Assembly: GCA_013816415.1 (NCBI GenBank)
Contig: JACDEN010000052.1
Span: forward strand, 1 to 7,153
Direction of reading: 5' to 3'
DNA from: Planctomycetota bacterium
GTDB taxonomy: Bacteria > Planctomycetota > UBA11346
Length of the DNA: 7,153 nucleotides
The position numbers and the translations under genes are program-made. Positions 1-5,813 of the stretch are shown here, in pieces. Under the pieces are notes generated by a model. It was not told the origin of the DNA and made no database searches. It saw nothing but the letters and a program-made list of their open reading frames with translations. Position 1 is the first letter of the stretch, and the number at the start of each line of letters is the position of its first letter.

Positions 1-332
1 CTGCAGAAGCAGTAGTAGGCGTCGCCCTGCTCGACCAGCTGCTCGGCGTACTTCCGGTAGATGTCGAGCTTCACCCGCTCGCTCTGCACGTAGGGACCGC
101 GGTCGCCGCCGACGTCCGGACCCTCGTCGTAGGGCAGACCGAGCCATTTCAGGCTCTCGTAGATCGCGCGCGCGCTCGCGTCGCTGCAGCGGCTCTGGTC
201 GGTGTCCTCGATGCGCAGCACGAAGCGCCCGCCGTGCTTCTTGGCGAAGCAGTAGTTGATCAGCCCGATGTAGGCGGTGCCGACATGGGGATCGCCGGTC
301 GGCGAGGGAGCGATGCGGACGCGGACGGACAT
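1..332 (-). CDS. gltX: Glutamyl-tRNA synthetase, N-terminal part (cut by window edge)
   Basis: Class I aminoacyl-tRNA synthetase that charges tRNA-Glu (or tRNA-Glu and tRNA-Gln in organisms using the amidotransferase route) in the cytoplasm. Translating the minus strand from the ATG at 332-330 gives 110 complete residues beginning MSVRVRIAPSPTGDPHVGTA. This contains the class I HIGH signature as HVGT (residues 16-19) in the PSPTGxxHVG context, RIEDTD (40-45), and a Cys-x-Cys pair (108 and 110, in AYYCFC) matching the first half of the GltX zinc-binding site. The KMSKS loop and anticodon-binding domain lie beyond the left edge. The start is chosen because the family begins 5-8 residues before APSPTG. 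The upstream sequence (GTAGAAAG) is only a weak ribosome site. The gene is third in a same-strand run after the two paralogous membrane proteins, 66 bp after the A stop codon, so it may be co-transcribed with them. Confidence 0.96.
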   Translation of the reverse strand, partial: MSVRVRIAPSPTGDPHVGTAYIGLINYCFAKKHGGRFVLRIEDTDQSRCSDASARAIYESLKWLGLPYDEGPDVGGDRGPYVQSERVKLDIYRKYAEQLVEQGDAYYCFC

Positions 333-344
333 GTGGCACTTTCT

Positions 345-376
345 ACAGAAGACGGCGGCAACAGAAGACGGCGGCT
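345..376. repeat. Tandem direct repeat, 2 x 16 bp, upstream of gltX
   Basis: Two adjacent 16-bp units, ACAGAAGACGGCGGCA (345-360) and ACAGAAGACGGCGGCT (361-376), differ only at the last base. They sit in the 66-bp gap between the A stop (399-401) and the gltX start (330-332), in the stretch that would be the gltX leader. The simplest origin is a replication-slippage duplication. No regulatory role can be shown from sequence. Confidence 0.8.
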
Positions 377-398
377 GACCACCGCGGCGAGAGGGGCG

Positions 399-1403
399 TT
401 AGTGTTGACCGGGAGGCTGCGGTGCAACCGCCGCCTGGACGCTGCGTGCGGCCGCGGGCGCATCGCCATCGATATGGCCCTCGAGCACCACGTCGATCGG
501 GAACCACGGCGGCAGCACGATGTCCTGCAGCCGCTTCTTGAGATTCGCGGTGATCACCGTCTCGAGCTGCCGACGGGTCGAGGCCGAGGTGATGAAGGGA
601 AAATCGCTGCCCGCGGCTTCGATGACCTCGATCGACATCGAGGCCGCGGGATTCCACCCGCGCTCGACGCGGTGGAACCACACCCGCAGGTGGCCGACCA
701 TGTGCTTGACCTCGACCTCGAAATTGGCGGCCCCCATCGCCACGCCGATGCGCCCTTCGCCTTCGACGCGCAGATTCCACACGTCTGGGAGCTCTTCCGG
801 ACCGGTCTCGCCGCTGATGGTGGCATGCGTGATGGCGTAGGTGAATTCCAGGCCGCGGCCGCGGTCGAGGGTGACGTTGCTGTACGGCTCGATCAGCTCC
901 GCCGCATCGGCGGGAGTCAGCCGCAGGATCACCATCGGGTGGTCCTCGCGATTGGTGATCATCGCCCGCCACGACATGGTCAGACCGTCATCGCCGGTGG
1001 ACATGGTGCCCGAGGCGTTCTGCCCCGAGCGCAGCGACCACGGGGGCAGCCACACGCCCTGCACCGCTCCGATCAGCCGACGCGTGCGGCCTGGCCGCAT
1101 GTACAGCGCGAGGTTCACCGGCGAGCCTTCCGCGGTGGTGGTGACGTTGGTGACCACGACGCCCTGTTCGATGGTCCGCGGCAGGTAGCTGCGCGCGAAC
1201 CCCATGACGATGTCCGGCATGAGGACGTACAGCAGGACGAGCGCGCCGCCCACCAGCAGCAGGGCGAGCAGGACCCCCTTGCCGCGCCGCGTGCGCGGTG
1301 GCCGGGTGAAGTGGTCGAGACAGCCGAGACGATCCAGCCACGGCGGCAGGGAGCGCGGGGGACGCTCAGCCTTGTCTGGCGGTGGTCGTGACCCGGGATG
1401 CAT
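399..1403 (-). CDS. Membrane-anchored protein of unknown family, paralogue A
   Basis: 334 residues; family not recognised. Residues 1-41 are a Pro/Arg-rich, positively charged cytoplasmic-type segment. About 43-62 is one hydrophobic helix (VLLALLLVGGALVLLYVL). The remaining roughly 270 residues form a soluble domain that is probably extracytoplasmic by the positive-inside rule. Conserved blocks shared with the neighbouring gene B are PGRTRRL near 104-110 followed by GVWLPP (116-121) and RSG (125-127); TPADAAELIEPY with DRGRGLEFTYAI (163-191); and VGHLRVWF (236-243). No catalytic motif, lipobox or zinc site is evident. The ATG at 1403 is the first canonical start after the B stop codon in this frame and no good SD precedes it. 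The protein lies 69 bp after B and 66 bp before gltX, all on one strand. The C-terminal tail (about 311-334) is low-complexity Ala/Pro/Gln. That the gene is real is well supported by the paralogue; its function is unknown. Confidence 0.85.
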   Translation of the reverse strand: MHPGSRPPPDKAERPPRSLPPWLDRLGCLDHFTRPPRTRRGKGVLLALLLVGGALVLLYVLMPDIVMGFARSYLPRTIEQGVVVTNVTTTAEGSPVNLALYMRPGRTRRLIGAVQGVWLPPWSLRSGQNASGTMSTGDDGLTMSWRAMITNREDHPMVILRLTPADAAELIEPYSNVTLDRGRGLEFTYAITHATISGETGPEELPDVWNLRVEGEGRIGVAMGAANFEVEVKHMVGHLRVWFHRVERGWNPAASMSIEVIEAAGSDFPFITSASTRRQLETVITANLKKRLQDIVLPPWFPIDVVLEGHIDGDAPAAARSVQAAVAPQPPGQH

Positions 1404-1463
1404 GGCGGCATTGGACGGTCGCGCTGCCGAGCCGCAATGGCGCCCGACCGATGCGCGCCCCGG

Positions 1464-1470
1464 CCTCCTT
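1464..1470 (-). promoter_or_regulatory. Perfect Shine-Dalgarno sequence without a start codon at normal spacing
   Basis: On the minus strand AAGGAGG lies two bases after the B stop codon (TAG, 1475-1473). No ATG, GTG or TTG occurs at normal spacing. The A start is about 60 nt further on. It may hold terminating ribosomes for re-initiation at A, or be a chance purine run. Confidence 0.35.
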
Positions 1471-1472
1471 CG

Positions 1473-2378
1473 CTACAATTCTGCGAGCGGGTGGGCGATC
1501 CGCGGCAGGATCGGCGGAGCCTGCGCGCCGTTGCCGATCTGGACATCGACCAACGCCTCGATGGGAGCTCCGCCGGGCAGCGGGTGTCGCGCCAGATGCT
1601 TGGTCAGGCTCCGTGTCAACGACGACTCGAGTTTGCGCCAGATGCGATCGGAGCTCGGCATGAACGGGATCGGCGGCATGTCGGCGTCGACCGAATCGAC
1701 GGTGACGGTGCAGGCGGGGATCAGTCGTCCCCCTGCCGGCCGGAAGTTCCAGTCGAGGTGCCCGACCAGATGCCGGATCGGCACATCGACGTGCAACGAC
1801 TTCAAATGGAAGGTCATCACGCCGACCGCGTCGATGCGCAGCCTGCGCTGGTACCGCGTCTGTCCGGTCTGGTCGTCATCGTGGATCGCCGCATCGTCGA
1901 TCACGTAGGTGAGGACGATGCCCCGGTCGCGGTCGATGGGGATCCGGCGATACGGATCGAACAGGTCGTTCGCCTCCTCACGCGTCAGCCGGATGGCCAG
2001 CACGGGGCGCGTGGCTGCGGATTCGATGGCCACCCGCCAACTGTAATTCACCAGATCGTGCGGCAGCCGACCGGTACCGATGGAGGTCGCTCCGGAGCGG
2101 ATGAGGCCGGGCGGCACCCAGATGCCGTCGATGGAATTCGCCAGCCGACGCGCGCGGCCAGGCGCGAGCCGCAGCGTCATCTGCGACGCGCCGGGAAGGG
2201 GCGACGTGGACACCGATGTCATCACCTGCCGGTGCCCGAGGTCGAGCGGAAGCCGCCGATCGAGATGACGGGCGATCAGCGCCGGAGCCTCGGCGTAGGC
2301 CAGGCCGAGGCCGCCCAACGCGAACACGATGCTTCCCGCGATCCACCAGCGCCACGTCCTGCGTTGCATGGAGTCCAT
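1473..2378 (-). CDS. Membrane-anchored or secreted protein of unknown family, paralogue B
   Basis: 301 residues from the ATG at 2378; family not recognised. MDSMQRRTWRWW is followed by a hydrophobic stretch (about 13-27) ending LAYAEAP. This could be a signal anchor or a cleavable signal peptide with an A-x-A site near residue 29. The rest is a soluble, presumably extracytoplasmic domain aligning along its length with A: PGRARRL (73-79), GIWVPP (85-90), RSG (94-96), TREEANDLFDPY with DRDRGIVLTYVI (132-160) and VGHLDWNF (205-212). In the TPADAAEL/TREEANDL block I count 14 identities over 34 aligned positions. The start at 2378 is preferred because the membrane segment follows directly and GGGAA lies upstream. 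A GTG at 2438 would add 20 residues of no membrane character, and an ATG at 2369 would remove three. B is the first gene of the minus-strand run B-A-gltX and is divergent from fabH. Confidence 0.85.
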   Translation of the reverse strand: MDSMQRRTWRWWIAGSIVFALGGLGLAYAEAPALIARHLDRRLPLDLGHRQVMTSVSTSPLPGASQMTLRLAPGRARRLANSIDGIWVPPGLIRSGATSIGTGRLPHDLVNYSWRVAIESAATRPVLAIRLTREEANDLFDPYRRIPIDRDRGIVLTYVIDDAAIHDDDQTGQTRYQRRLRIDAVGVMTFHLKSLHVDVPIRHLVGHLDWNFRPAGGRLIPACTVTVDSVDADMPPIPFMPSSDRIWRKLESSLTRSLTKHLARHPLPGGAPIEALVDVQIGNGAQAPPILPRIAHPLAEL

Positions 2379-2562
2379 TGGACCACGTTCCCGTCGAACA
2401 CGCAACGCTGGCTGGAGACATCCTGGACCGACTGGCACGCGAGAGATCCCGCGGCCGTTGCCTCATGCGGGCTGATTCATAGACTCCGCGCCCTTCGCGG
2501 GTGCGCCGCTGGTGCGCGGACCGGGCCTGGTCGGTTTATCTAAGTCGTGTTCGGAGAGGTGG
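2379..2562. promoter_or_regulatory. Divergent intergenic region between B and fabH
   Basis: This 184-bp gap separates two divergent starts, so both operon promoters should lie here. For fabH the best -10-like hexamer is TATCTA (2537-2542), but no good -35 sits 16-18 bp upstream. For the minus strand, TATGAA (2481-2476) is the best -10-like element, again without a convincing -35. A perfect 5-bp stem, CCGCG (2486-2490) and CGCGG (2496-2500) with loop CCCTT, lies between them and could be an operator or simply GC-rich self-complementarity. No known operator (for example the FapR type) was recognised. Confidence 0.4.
2553..2559 (+). promoter_or_regulatory. Ribosome binding site of fabH
   Basis: GGAGAGG ends three bases before the ATG at 2563, with GGAG six bases away. 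This decides for the start at 2563 rather than the in-frame ATG at 2512, which would add 17 residues unlike any FabH N-terminus. Confidence 0.75.
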
Positions 2563-3576
2563 ATGCCGCATACTGTCCGTGGTCGTGCCCGAGCCCAGTG
2601 CGTCGCCGTCGGCACGGCCCTGCCCGAGCGCCGGCTGACCAACGCCGAACTCGAGCGGATGGTCGAGACCAGCGACGACTGGATCGTGTCGCGGACCGGC
2701 ATCCGCGAGCGGCGGATCGCTCCTCCCGACCAGGGTCTGTCGCACCTCGCCATCCCCGCGGCGCGCCGCTGCCTCGATCACGCGGGCGTGCAACCGGCCG
2801 AGATCGACGGCATCATCGTCGCCACCATCACCGGCGACTACGTCATGCCCTCGACCGCCAACCTGGTGCAGCATGGCATCGGCGCGGCGAACGCCTGGGG
2901 CTTCGATCTGCTGAATGCCTGCAACGGATTCGTCGCCGCGCTCAGCGCCGCAACCGCCTACATCGAGTCTGGGCATGCGCGACGCATCCTGGTGATCGGC
3001 GGCGACATCATGTCGTCGGTGGTCGATTACCGCGACCGCAACACCTGCATCCTCTTCGGCGACGGCTGCGGCGCGGTGCTGGTCGAGGCCGGATCGCCGG
3101 ACGGACACGGCGTGCTCGGATTCGAGATGCACTCGGACGGGGGCGGCGGCGGCGACCTCATCATCCCGTCCTCCGGCTCAGCGATGGTCGCGTCGGCGGC
3201 GGTGCTCGAGCGCGGCGACCAGTTCGTCAAGCAGAACGGCATCGTGGTCTTCCAACAGGCGATCCGCCGCATGGCCGAGGTCTGCGACTCGCTGCTCACC
3301 ACCCTGGGGCTCAGCGGCGCCGACGTCGACCTGCTGGTGCCGCACCAGGCCAACCGCCGCATCATCGAGCCCACCGCCAAACGCCTCGGCCTCTCGGCCG
3401 ACAAGGTCGTCATCAACATCGATCGCATGGCCAACACCACCGGCGCCACCATTCCGCTCGCCCTCGCCGACGCCCTCGCCGATGGCCGGCTGAAGTCCGG
3501 CTCGCGCGTCCTGCTGGCCGCCTTCGGCGGCGGTCTGACCTGGGGCGCGTGTTATCTGACGTGGGGGAGGACATGA
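2563..3576 (+). CDS. fabH: 3-oxoacyl-ACP synthase III (KAS III)
   Basis: Condenses a short acyl-CoA primer with malonyl-ACP, the initiating step of type II fatty-acid synthesis in the cytoplasm. The 337-residue length is slightly above the usual 310-330. The thiolase-fold triad is intact: Cys120 in NACNGF, His261 in PHQANRR, Asn291 in ANTTGATIP. Other family marks are ETSDDWIVSRTGIRERRI (35-52), FGDGCGAVL (165-173) and the C-terminal FGGGLTWGACYL (321-332). The common contexts are ACAGF and GNTSAASIP, so the residues after Cys120 and before Asn291 are variant while the catalytic ones are not. The start at 2563 follows a good SD and puts the usual MxxxxxxxGTALPERRLTN-type opening in place. It is first in an operon with E1 alpha, E1 beta and E2, which suggests its primer comes from that complex. 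A paralogous KAS III of secondary metabolism is possible, but the housekeeping-type sequence makes that less likely. Confidence 0.95.
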   Translation: MPHTVRGRARAQCVAVGTALPERRLTNAELERMVETSDDWIVSRTGIRERRIAPPDQGLSHLAIPAARRCLDHAGVQPAEIDGIIVATITGDYVMPSTANLVQHGIGAANAWGFDLLNACNGFVAALSAATAYIESGHARRILVIGGDIMSSVVDYRDRNTCILFGDGCGAVLVEAGSPDGHGVLGFEMHSDGGGGGDLIIPSSGSAMVASAAVLERGDQFVKQNGIVVFQQAIRRMAEVCDSLLTTLGLSGADVDLLVPHQANRRIIEPTAKRLGLSADKVVINIDRMANTTGATIPLALADALADGRLKSGSRVLLAAFGGGLTWGACYLTWGRT

Positions 3577-3752
3577 GGGTAGCCGTACTGCGTACTGGGT
3601 CCGTGAGGAGTGTGCTGCGTACTGAGTCCTGCGTTCTGGGTCACGTGAGGACAGCCGTACTGCGTACTGAGTCCTGCGTTCTGGGTCTTTTGAAGATGCA
3701 GTCGCCGGTCGACCAAGGACTCAGGACCAAGAACTCAGAACCTTCACCATGA
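3573..3752 (+). CDS. Bridging open frame between fabH and E1 alpha (59 aa, doubtful)
   Basis: An ATG at 3573 overlaps the fabH stop (ATGA, 3573-3576). The frame stays open for 59 codons and ends in a TGA overlapping the E1 alpha ATG (ATGA, 3749-3752). GGGGGAGG (3563-3570) lies two bases before the ATG, an SD-like run at short spacing. The product would be repetitive (AVLRTESCVLG-type units twice, 15 residues apart) because the DNA beneath is a tandem repeat whose 45-bp period preserves the frame. It has no recognisable domain. A functional peptide is unlikely. A role as a translated spacer that passes ribosomes to E1 alpha is possible, as is chance openness in GC-rich DNA. Confidence 0.2.
   Translation: MRVAVLRTGSVRSVLRTESCVLGHVRTAVLRTESCVLGLLKMQSPVDQGLRTKNSEPSP
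3588..3687 (+). repeat. Degenerate 7-bp tandem repeat array (CTGNGTN) in fabH/E1 alpha gap
   Basis: Five copies of a 14-mer made of two heptamers: CTGCGTACTGGGTC at 3588-3601, CTGCGTACTGAGTC at 3615-3628 and 3660-3673, and CTGCGTTCTGGGTC at 3629-3642 and 3674-3687. The last four form two identical 28-bp blocks spaced 45 bp apart, separated by the 17-bp ACGTGAGGACAGCCGTA (3643-3659). Part of this spacer recurs before the first copy as AGCCGTA (3581-3587). The layout resembles the heptameric STRR repeats described in heterocystous cyanobacteria. Here the unit differs, and the resemblance is to repeat type only. Confidence 0.9.
3711..3738 (-). repeat. Inverted copy of the heptamer array, just before the E1 alpha start
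   Basis: The reverse complement of 3711-3738 matches the direct block 3660-3687 at 21 of 28 positions, with one mismatch a G-U wobble in RNA. The two arms are separated by 23 nt (3688-3710), so the transcript could form a long imperfect hairpin. The right arm ends 10 nt before the E1 alpha ATG (3749) and would cover its ribosome-binding region. There is no U-tract, so it is not a standard terminator. The identical block at 3615-3642 could pair with the same right arm, allowing two alternative folds. Confidence 0.7.
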
Positions 3753-4798
3753 AACCCCAGCCCCAGAAGCTTCCGTCCATCGCGTCGCCGAAAGCCTCCG
3801 ATCCCGCGTCGATCAACGACCTCCGCGTCCGCCACCTGCGCTGGATGATCCTGGCGCGCGCGCTCGACGACCGCATGTGCAAACTCAAGGCGCAGAACCT
3901 GGTCCCGGGCAGCGTGTTCACCGGGCGCGGGCAGGAGGCCTTCAGCGCCGCGGGCGGCATGCTGCTGCGTCCCGGTGACGTCTTCGCGCCGCTCATCCGC
4001 GACCAGGCGGGTCGGCTGGCGTTCGGCGAGACCATCATCGACGTGGTGCGCACCTGCATGGGCAAGCGCACCAGCAGCATGCGCGGCCGCGACGGGAACA
4101 TCCACCGCGGGAACATCGACCTCGGCCTTTTGCCGATGATCTCGCACCTGGGCGCCATGGTGTCGGTGGTGGTCGGCATGCTGATGGCGCGACGCTTCCA
4201 GGGGAAGCTGGTCGGCAACGACCTGTGCGTCGGCATGGCGTCGATCGGCGACGGCGGCATGAACGCCGGCGCGCTGCACGAAGCGGTGAATGCCGCCGCG
4301 GTCGAGAAGCTGCCGATGGTGCTGCTGGTCGCGAACAACCAGGTCGCCTACTCGACCTTCAACGACCGCACCTATGCCTGCAAGGACCTGGTCGACCGCG
4401 CCGCCGGCTACGGCTTCAACGGACAATCGTGCGATGGCACCGATGCGGCTGCATGCCTGGCCGCGATCGGCGACGCGGTCGCCCGCGCACGCCGCGGCGA
4501 GGGCCCGCAGATGGTGGTCGCCACCCTGCTGCGCCTCGCCGGGCACGGCCTCCACGATCCCGCCGACTATATCACGCCCGAGCTCAAGAGCCGCTTTGGC
4601 GACTGCATCCAGCTCGACAGCAACACCCTCAAGATCCAGGGTGTGCTCAGCGAGCAGGACATCGAACGGTTGTGGGAAGACGCCCGCACCCTGATCAGCG
4701 CCGCGGTCGAGCAGGCCCAGACCGAACCCGATCCCGATCCGGGACAGGAGACGTGGAATGCATATGCTGAGCCGGATCTGAAGAAGGTGAGAACGTGA
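3749..4798 (+). CDS. 2-oxoacid dehydrogenase E1 component, alpha subunit (pdhA/bkdA1-like)
   Basis: Thiamine-diphosphate-dependent decarboxylase subunit. With E1 beta it decarboxylates a 2-oxoacid and reductively acylates the lipoyl group of E2. The protein is 349 residues, a normal length. The ThDP/Mg motif is complete: GDG (167-169), 26 residues, then NN (196-197). FTGRGQEAFSAAGGMLLRPGD (57-77) and a SSMRGRDGNIH segment (109-119) are also typical of the alpha fold. The loop that in PDH-type E1 alpha reads GHSxSDP is here GHGLHDPADY (265-274), which keeps the His and DP but lacks the regulatory-type serines. The start at 3749 has no SD. A long hairpin and heptamer repeats lie directly upstream, and the ATG overlaps the stop of a bridging frame. 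E1 beta follows after 37 bp. Sequence does not separate pyruvate, branched-chain oxoacid and acetoin specificity. The fabH link favours a primer-making role. Confidence 0.9.
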   Translation: MKPQPQKLPSIASPKASDPASINDLRVRHLRWMILARALDDRMCKLKAQNLVPGSVFTGRGQEAFSAAGGMLLRPGDVFAPLIRDQAGRLAFGETIIDVVRTCMGKRTSSMRGRDGNIHRGNIDLGLLPMISHLGAMVSVVVGMLMARRFQGKLVGNDLCVGMASIGDGGMNAGALHEAVNAAAVEKLPMVLLVANNQVAYSTFNDRTYACKDLVDRAAGYGFNGQSCDGTDAAACLAAIGDAVARARRGEGPQMVVATLLRLAGHGLHDPADYITPELKSRFGDCIQLDSNTLKIQGVLSEQDIERLWEDARTLISAAVEQAQTEPDPDPGQETWNAYAEPDLKKVRT

Positions 4799-4839
4799 AG
4801 GACAACTGTCCGACGTCCGACGTCCGAGTCTCCCCATGA
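4795..4839 (+). CDS. Bridging open frame between E1 alpha and E1 beta (14 aa, doubtful)
   Basis: A GTG at 4795 overlaps the E1 alpha stop (GTGA, 4795-4798). The frame MKDNCPTSDVRVSP ends in the TGA that overlaps the E1 beta ATG (ATGA, 4836-4839). GAAGGTGA (4783-4790), matching the AGGTGA part of the SD consensus, ends four bases before the GTG. The E1 beta ATG itself has no SD, only GTCTCCCC. It could act as a coupling cistron. It is too short to call a gene without ribosome data. Confidence 0.2.
   Translation: MKDNCPTSDVRVSP
4808..4828 (+). repeat. GTCCGAC heptamer repeat, three copies, in E1 alpha/E1 beta gap
   Basis: GTCCGAC at 4808-4814 and 4815-4821 is followed by GTCCGAG at 4822-4828. 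This fills most of the 37-bp gap and occupies the place where the E1 beta ribosome site would be. The period is the same (7 bp) as in the fabH/E1 alpha gap. The unit is related but distinct: the other array read in another phase is GTCCTGA. Confidence 0.85.
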
Positions 4840-5813
4840 CCATCGCCTACCTCGAAGCCATCCGCCTCGCGCTCGGCGAGAGCCTCGACGAGGATCCGCG
4901 CGTCTTCCTCTATGGGCAGGACATCGCCGGCGCCTTCGGCGGCGCGTTCAAGGTCACCAAGGGCATCGCCGAGCGCCACCAGGACCGCGTGCTGAACAGC
5001 CCGATCAGCGAGGACGCGATGGCGGGCATCGCCATCGGCGCCGCGCTCGAGGGCATGCGTCCGGTCATCGAATTCCAGTTCGCCGATTTCGCGACCATCG
5101 CCTTCAACCAGTTCGTCAACCACGCGGCGACCATCCATTGGCGCACCGGCAGATCGTGCCCGTTCGTCGCGCGCCTGCCGGTCGGAGGCACGCCGGGCGG
5201 CGGGCCGTTCCACAGCCAGATGCCCGAGTCATGGCTGTCGCACCACCCCGGCCTGGTGGTGGTCGCGCCGGCGACGGTCGCCGACGCCTATTTCATGCTC
5301 AAGGACGCGATCGCCTGCCTCGACCCGGTGATGTTCTGCGAGCACAAGTACCTCTACTACCATCTCAAGGCGGACTTCGACAAGACGCGTGCCGAGCACC
5401 TGCCGCTCGGCGCGGCGGCGATCCGCCGCGGCGGCGGCGACTGCACGATCATCAGCTACAGCGGGATGGTGCACGAAGCCCTACGCGCCGCCGAGATCCT
5501 CTCGCGCGACCACGACCTCGACTGCGAAGTGATCGACCTGCGCTGCCTGCGGCCGCTCGACACCGAGACCATCCTGAATTCCGTCGCGCGCACCGGGCGG
5601 GTGGTGGTGGCCACCGAATCCTGGCCCTTCGGCGGCGTCGCCGCCGAGGTCCTGGCCCTGGTGTCGTCCGAAGGCTTCAGCCACCTCGACGCGCCGCCGA
5701 GGCGCCTGTGCGCGCTCGACACGCCAATCCCCTTCCACCCGGATCTGTTCGCCGCCCACCATCCCGATGCCGAACGCATCGCCGACGTCGTGCTCGAGAC
5801 GATGGCGTTCTGA
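4836..5813 (+). CDS. 2-oxoacid dehydrogenase E1 component, beta subunit (pdhB/bkdA2-like)
   Basis: Partner of E1 alpha in the alpha2-beta2 ThDP enzyme; it supplies part of the cofactor site and the C-terminal transketolase-type domain. The 325 residues are standard for the family. Motifs are FLYGQDIAGAFGGAFKVT (24-41), NSPISEDAMAGIAIGAA (54-70) with the ThDP-activating Glu at 59, and GGGPFHSQMPESWLSHHPGL (121-140). EVIDLRCLRPLDTETI (231-246) and DTPIPFHP (295-302) mark the C-terminal domain. The ATG at 4836 gives the usual opening, a few residues before the AxLxxDPRVFLxGxD block, although no SD precedes it. The gene lies 37 bp after E1 alpha and 61 bp before E2. It follows E1 alpha in the canonical alpha-beta-E2 order, so the three products should be made together. 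No residue expected for activity is visibly missing. Confidence 0.93.
   Translation: MTIAYLEAIRLALGESLDEDPRVFLYGQDIAGAFGGAFKVTKGIAERHQDRVLNSPISEDAMAGIAIGAALEGMRPVIEFQFADFATIAFNQFVNHAATIHWRTGRSCPFVARLPVGGTPGGGPFHSQMPESWLSHHPGLVVVAPATVADAYFMLKDAIACLDPVMFCEHKYLYYHLKADFDKTRAEHLPLGAAAIRRGGGDCTIISYSGMVHEALRAAEILSRDHDLDCEVIDLRCLRPLDTETILNSVARTGRVVVATESWPFGGVAAEVLALVSSEGFSHLDAPPRRLCALDTPIPFHPDLFAAHHPDAERIADVVLETMAF

Noticed and set aside
234..1391. Long plus-strand open frame (385 codons) over A and the gltX start
   Set aside because: It lies opposite A and gltX. Its translation is Arg/His/Asp-rich with no domain, the usual shadow in GC-rich DNA.
1398..2543. Long plus-strand open frame (381 codons) opposite B
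   Set aside because: B has a membrane segment and matches A over its whole length; the plus-strand frame has neither and is low-complexity.
2463..2753. Minus-strand 96-codon frame in the divergent region
   Set aside because: Overlaps the N-terminal half-domain of fabH, has no SD and no recognisable features.
2547..3572. Plus-strand frame running through fabH in another phase
   Set aside because: Arg/His-rich shadow of fabH. Only its tail after 3573 is discussed, as a bridging frame.
3588..3687. CRISPR-like array
   Set aside because: Only two 28-bp identical blocks with a 17-bp spacer. The blocks are themselves 7-bp tandem repeats, the spacer is partly repeated, and no cas genes are present.
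3660..3738. Rho-independent terminator between fabH and E1 alpha
   Set aside because: The stem is long and imperfect and no U-tract follows; the downstream genes are functionally linked to fabH.
3641..4843. 400-codon minus-strand frame opposite E1 alpha
   Set aside because: E1 alpha on the plus strand has a full ThDP motif; the opposite frame is an Asp/His/Ala-rich shadow.
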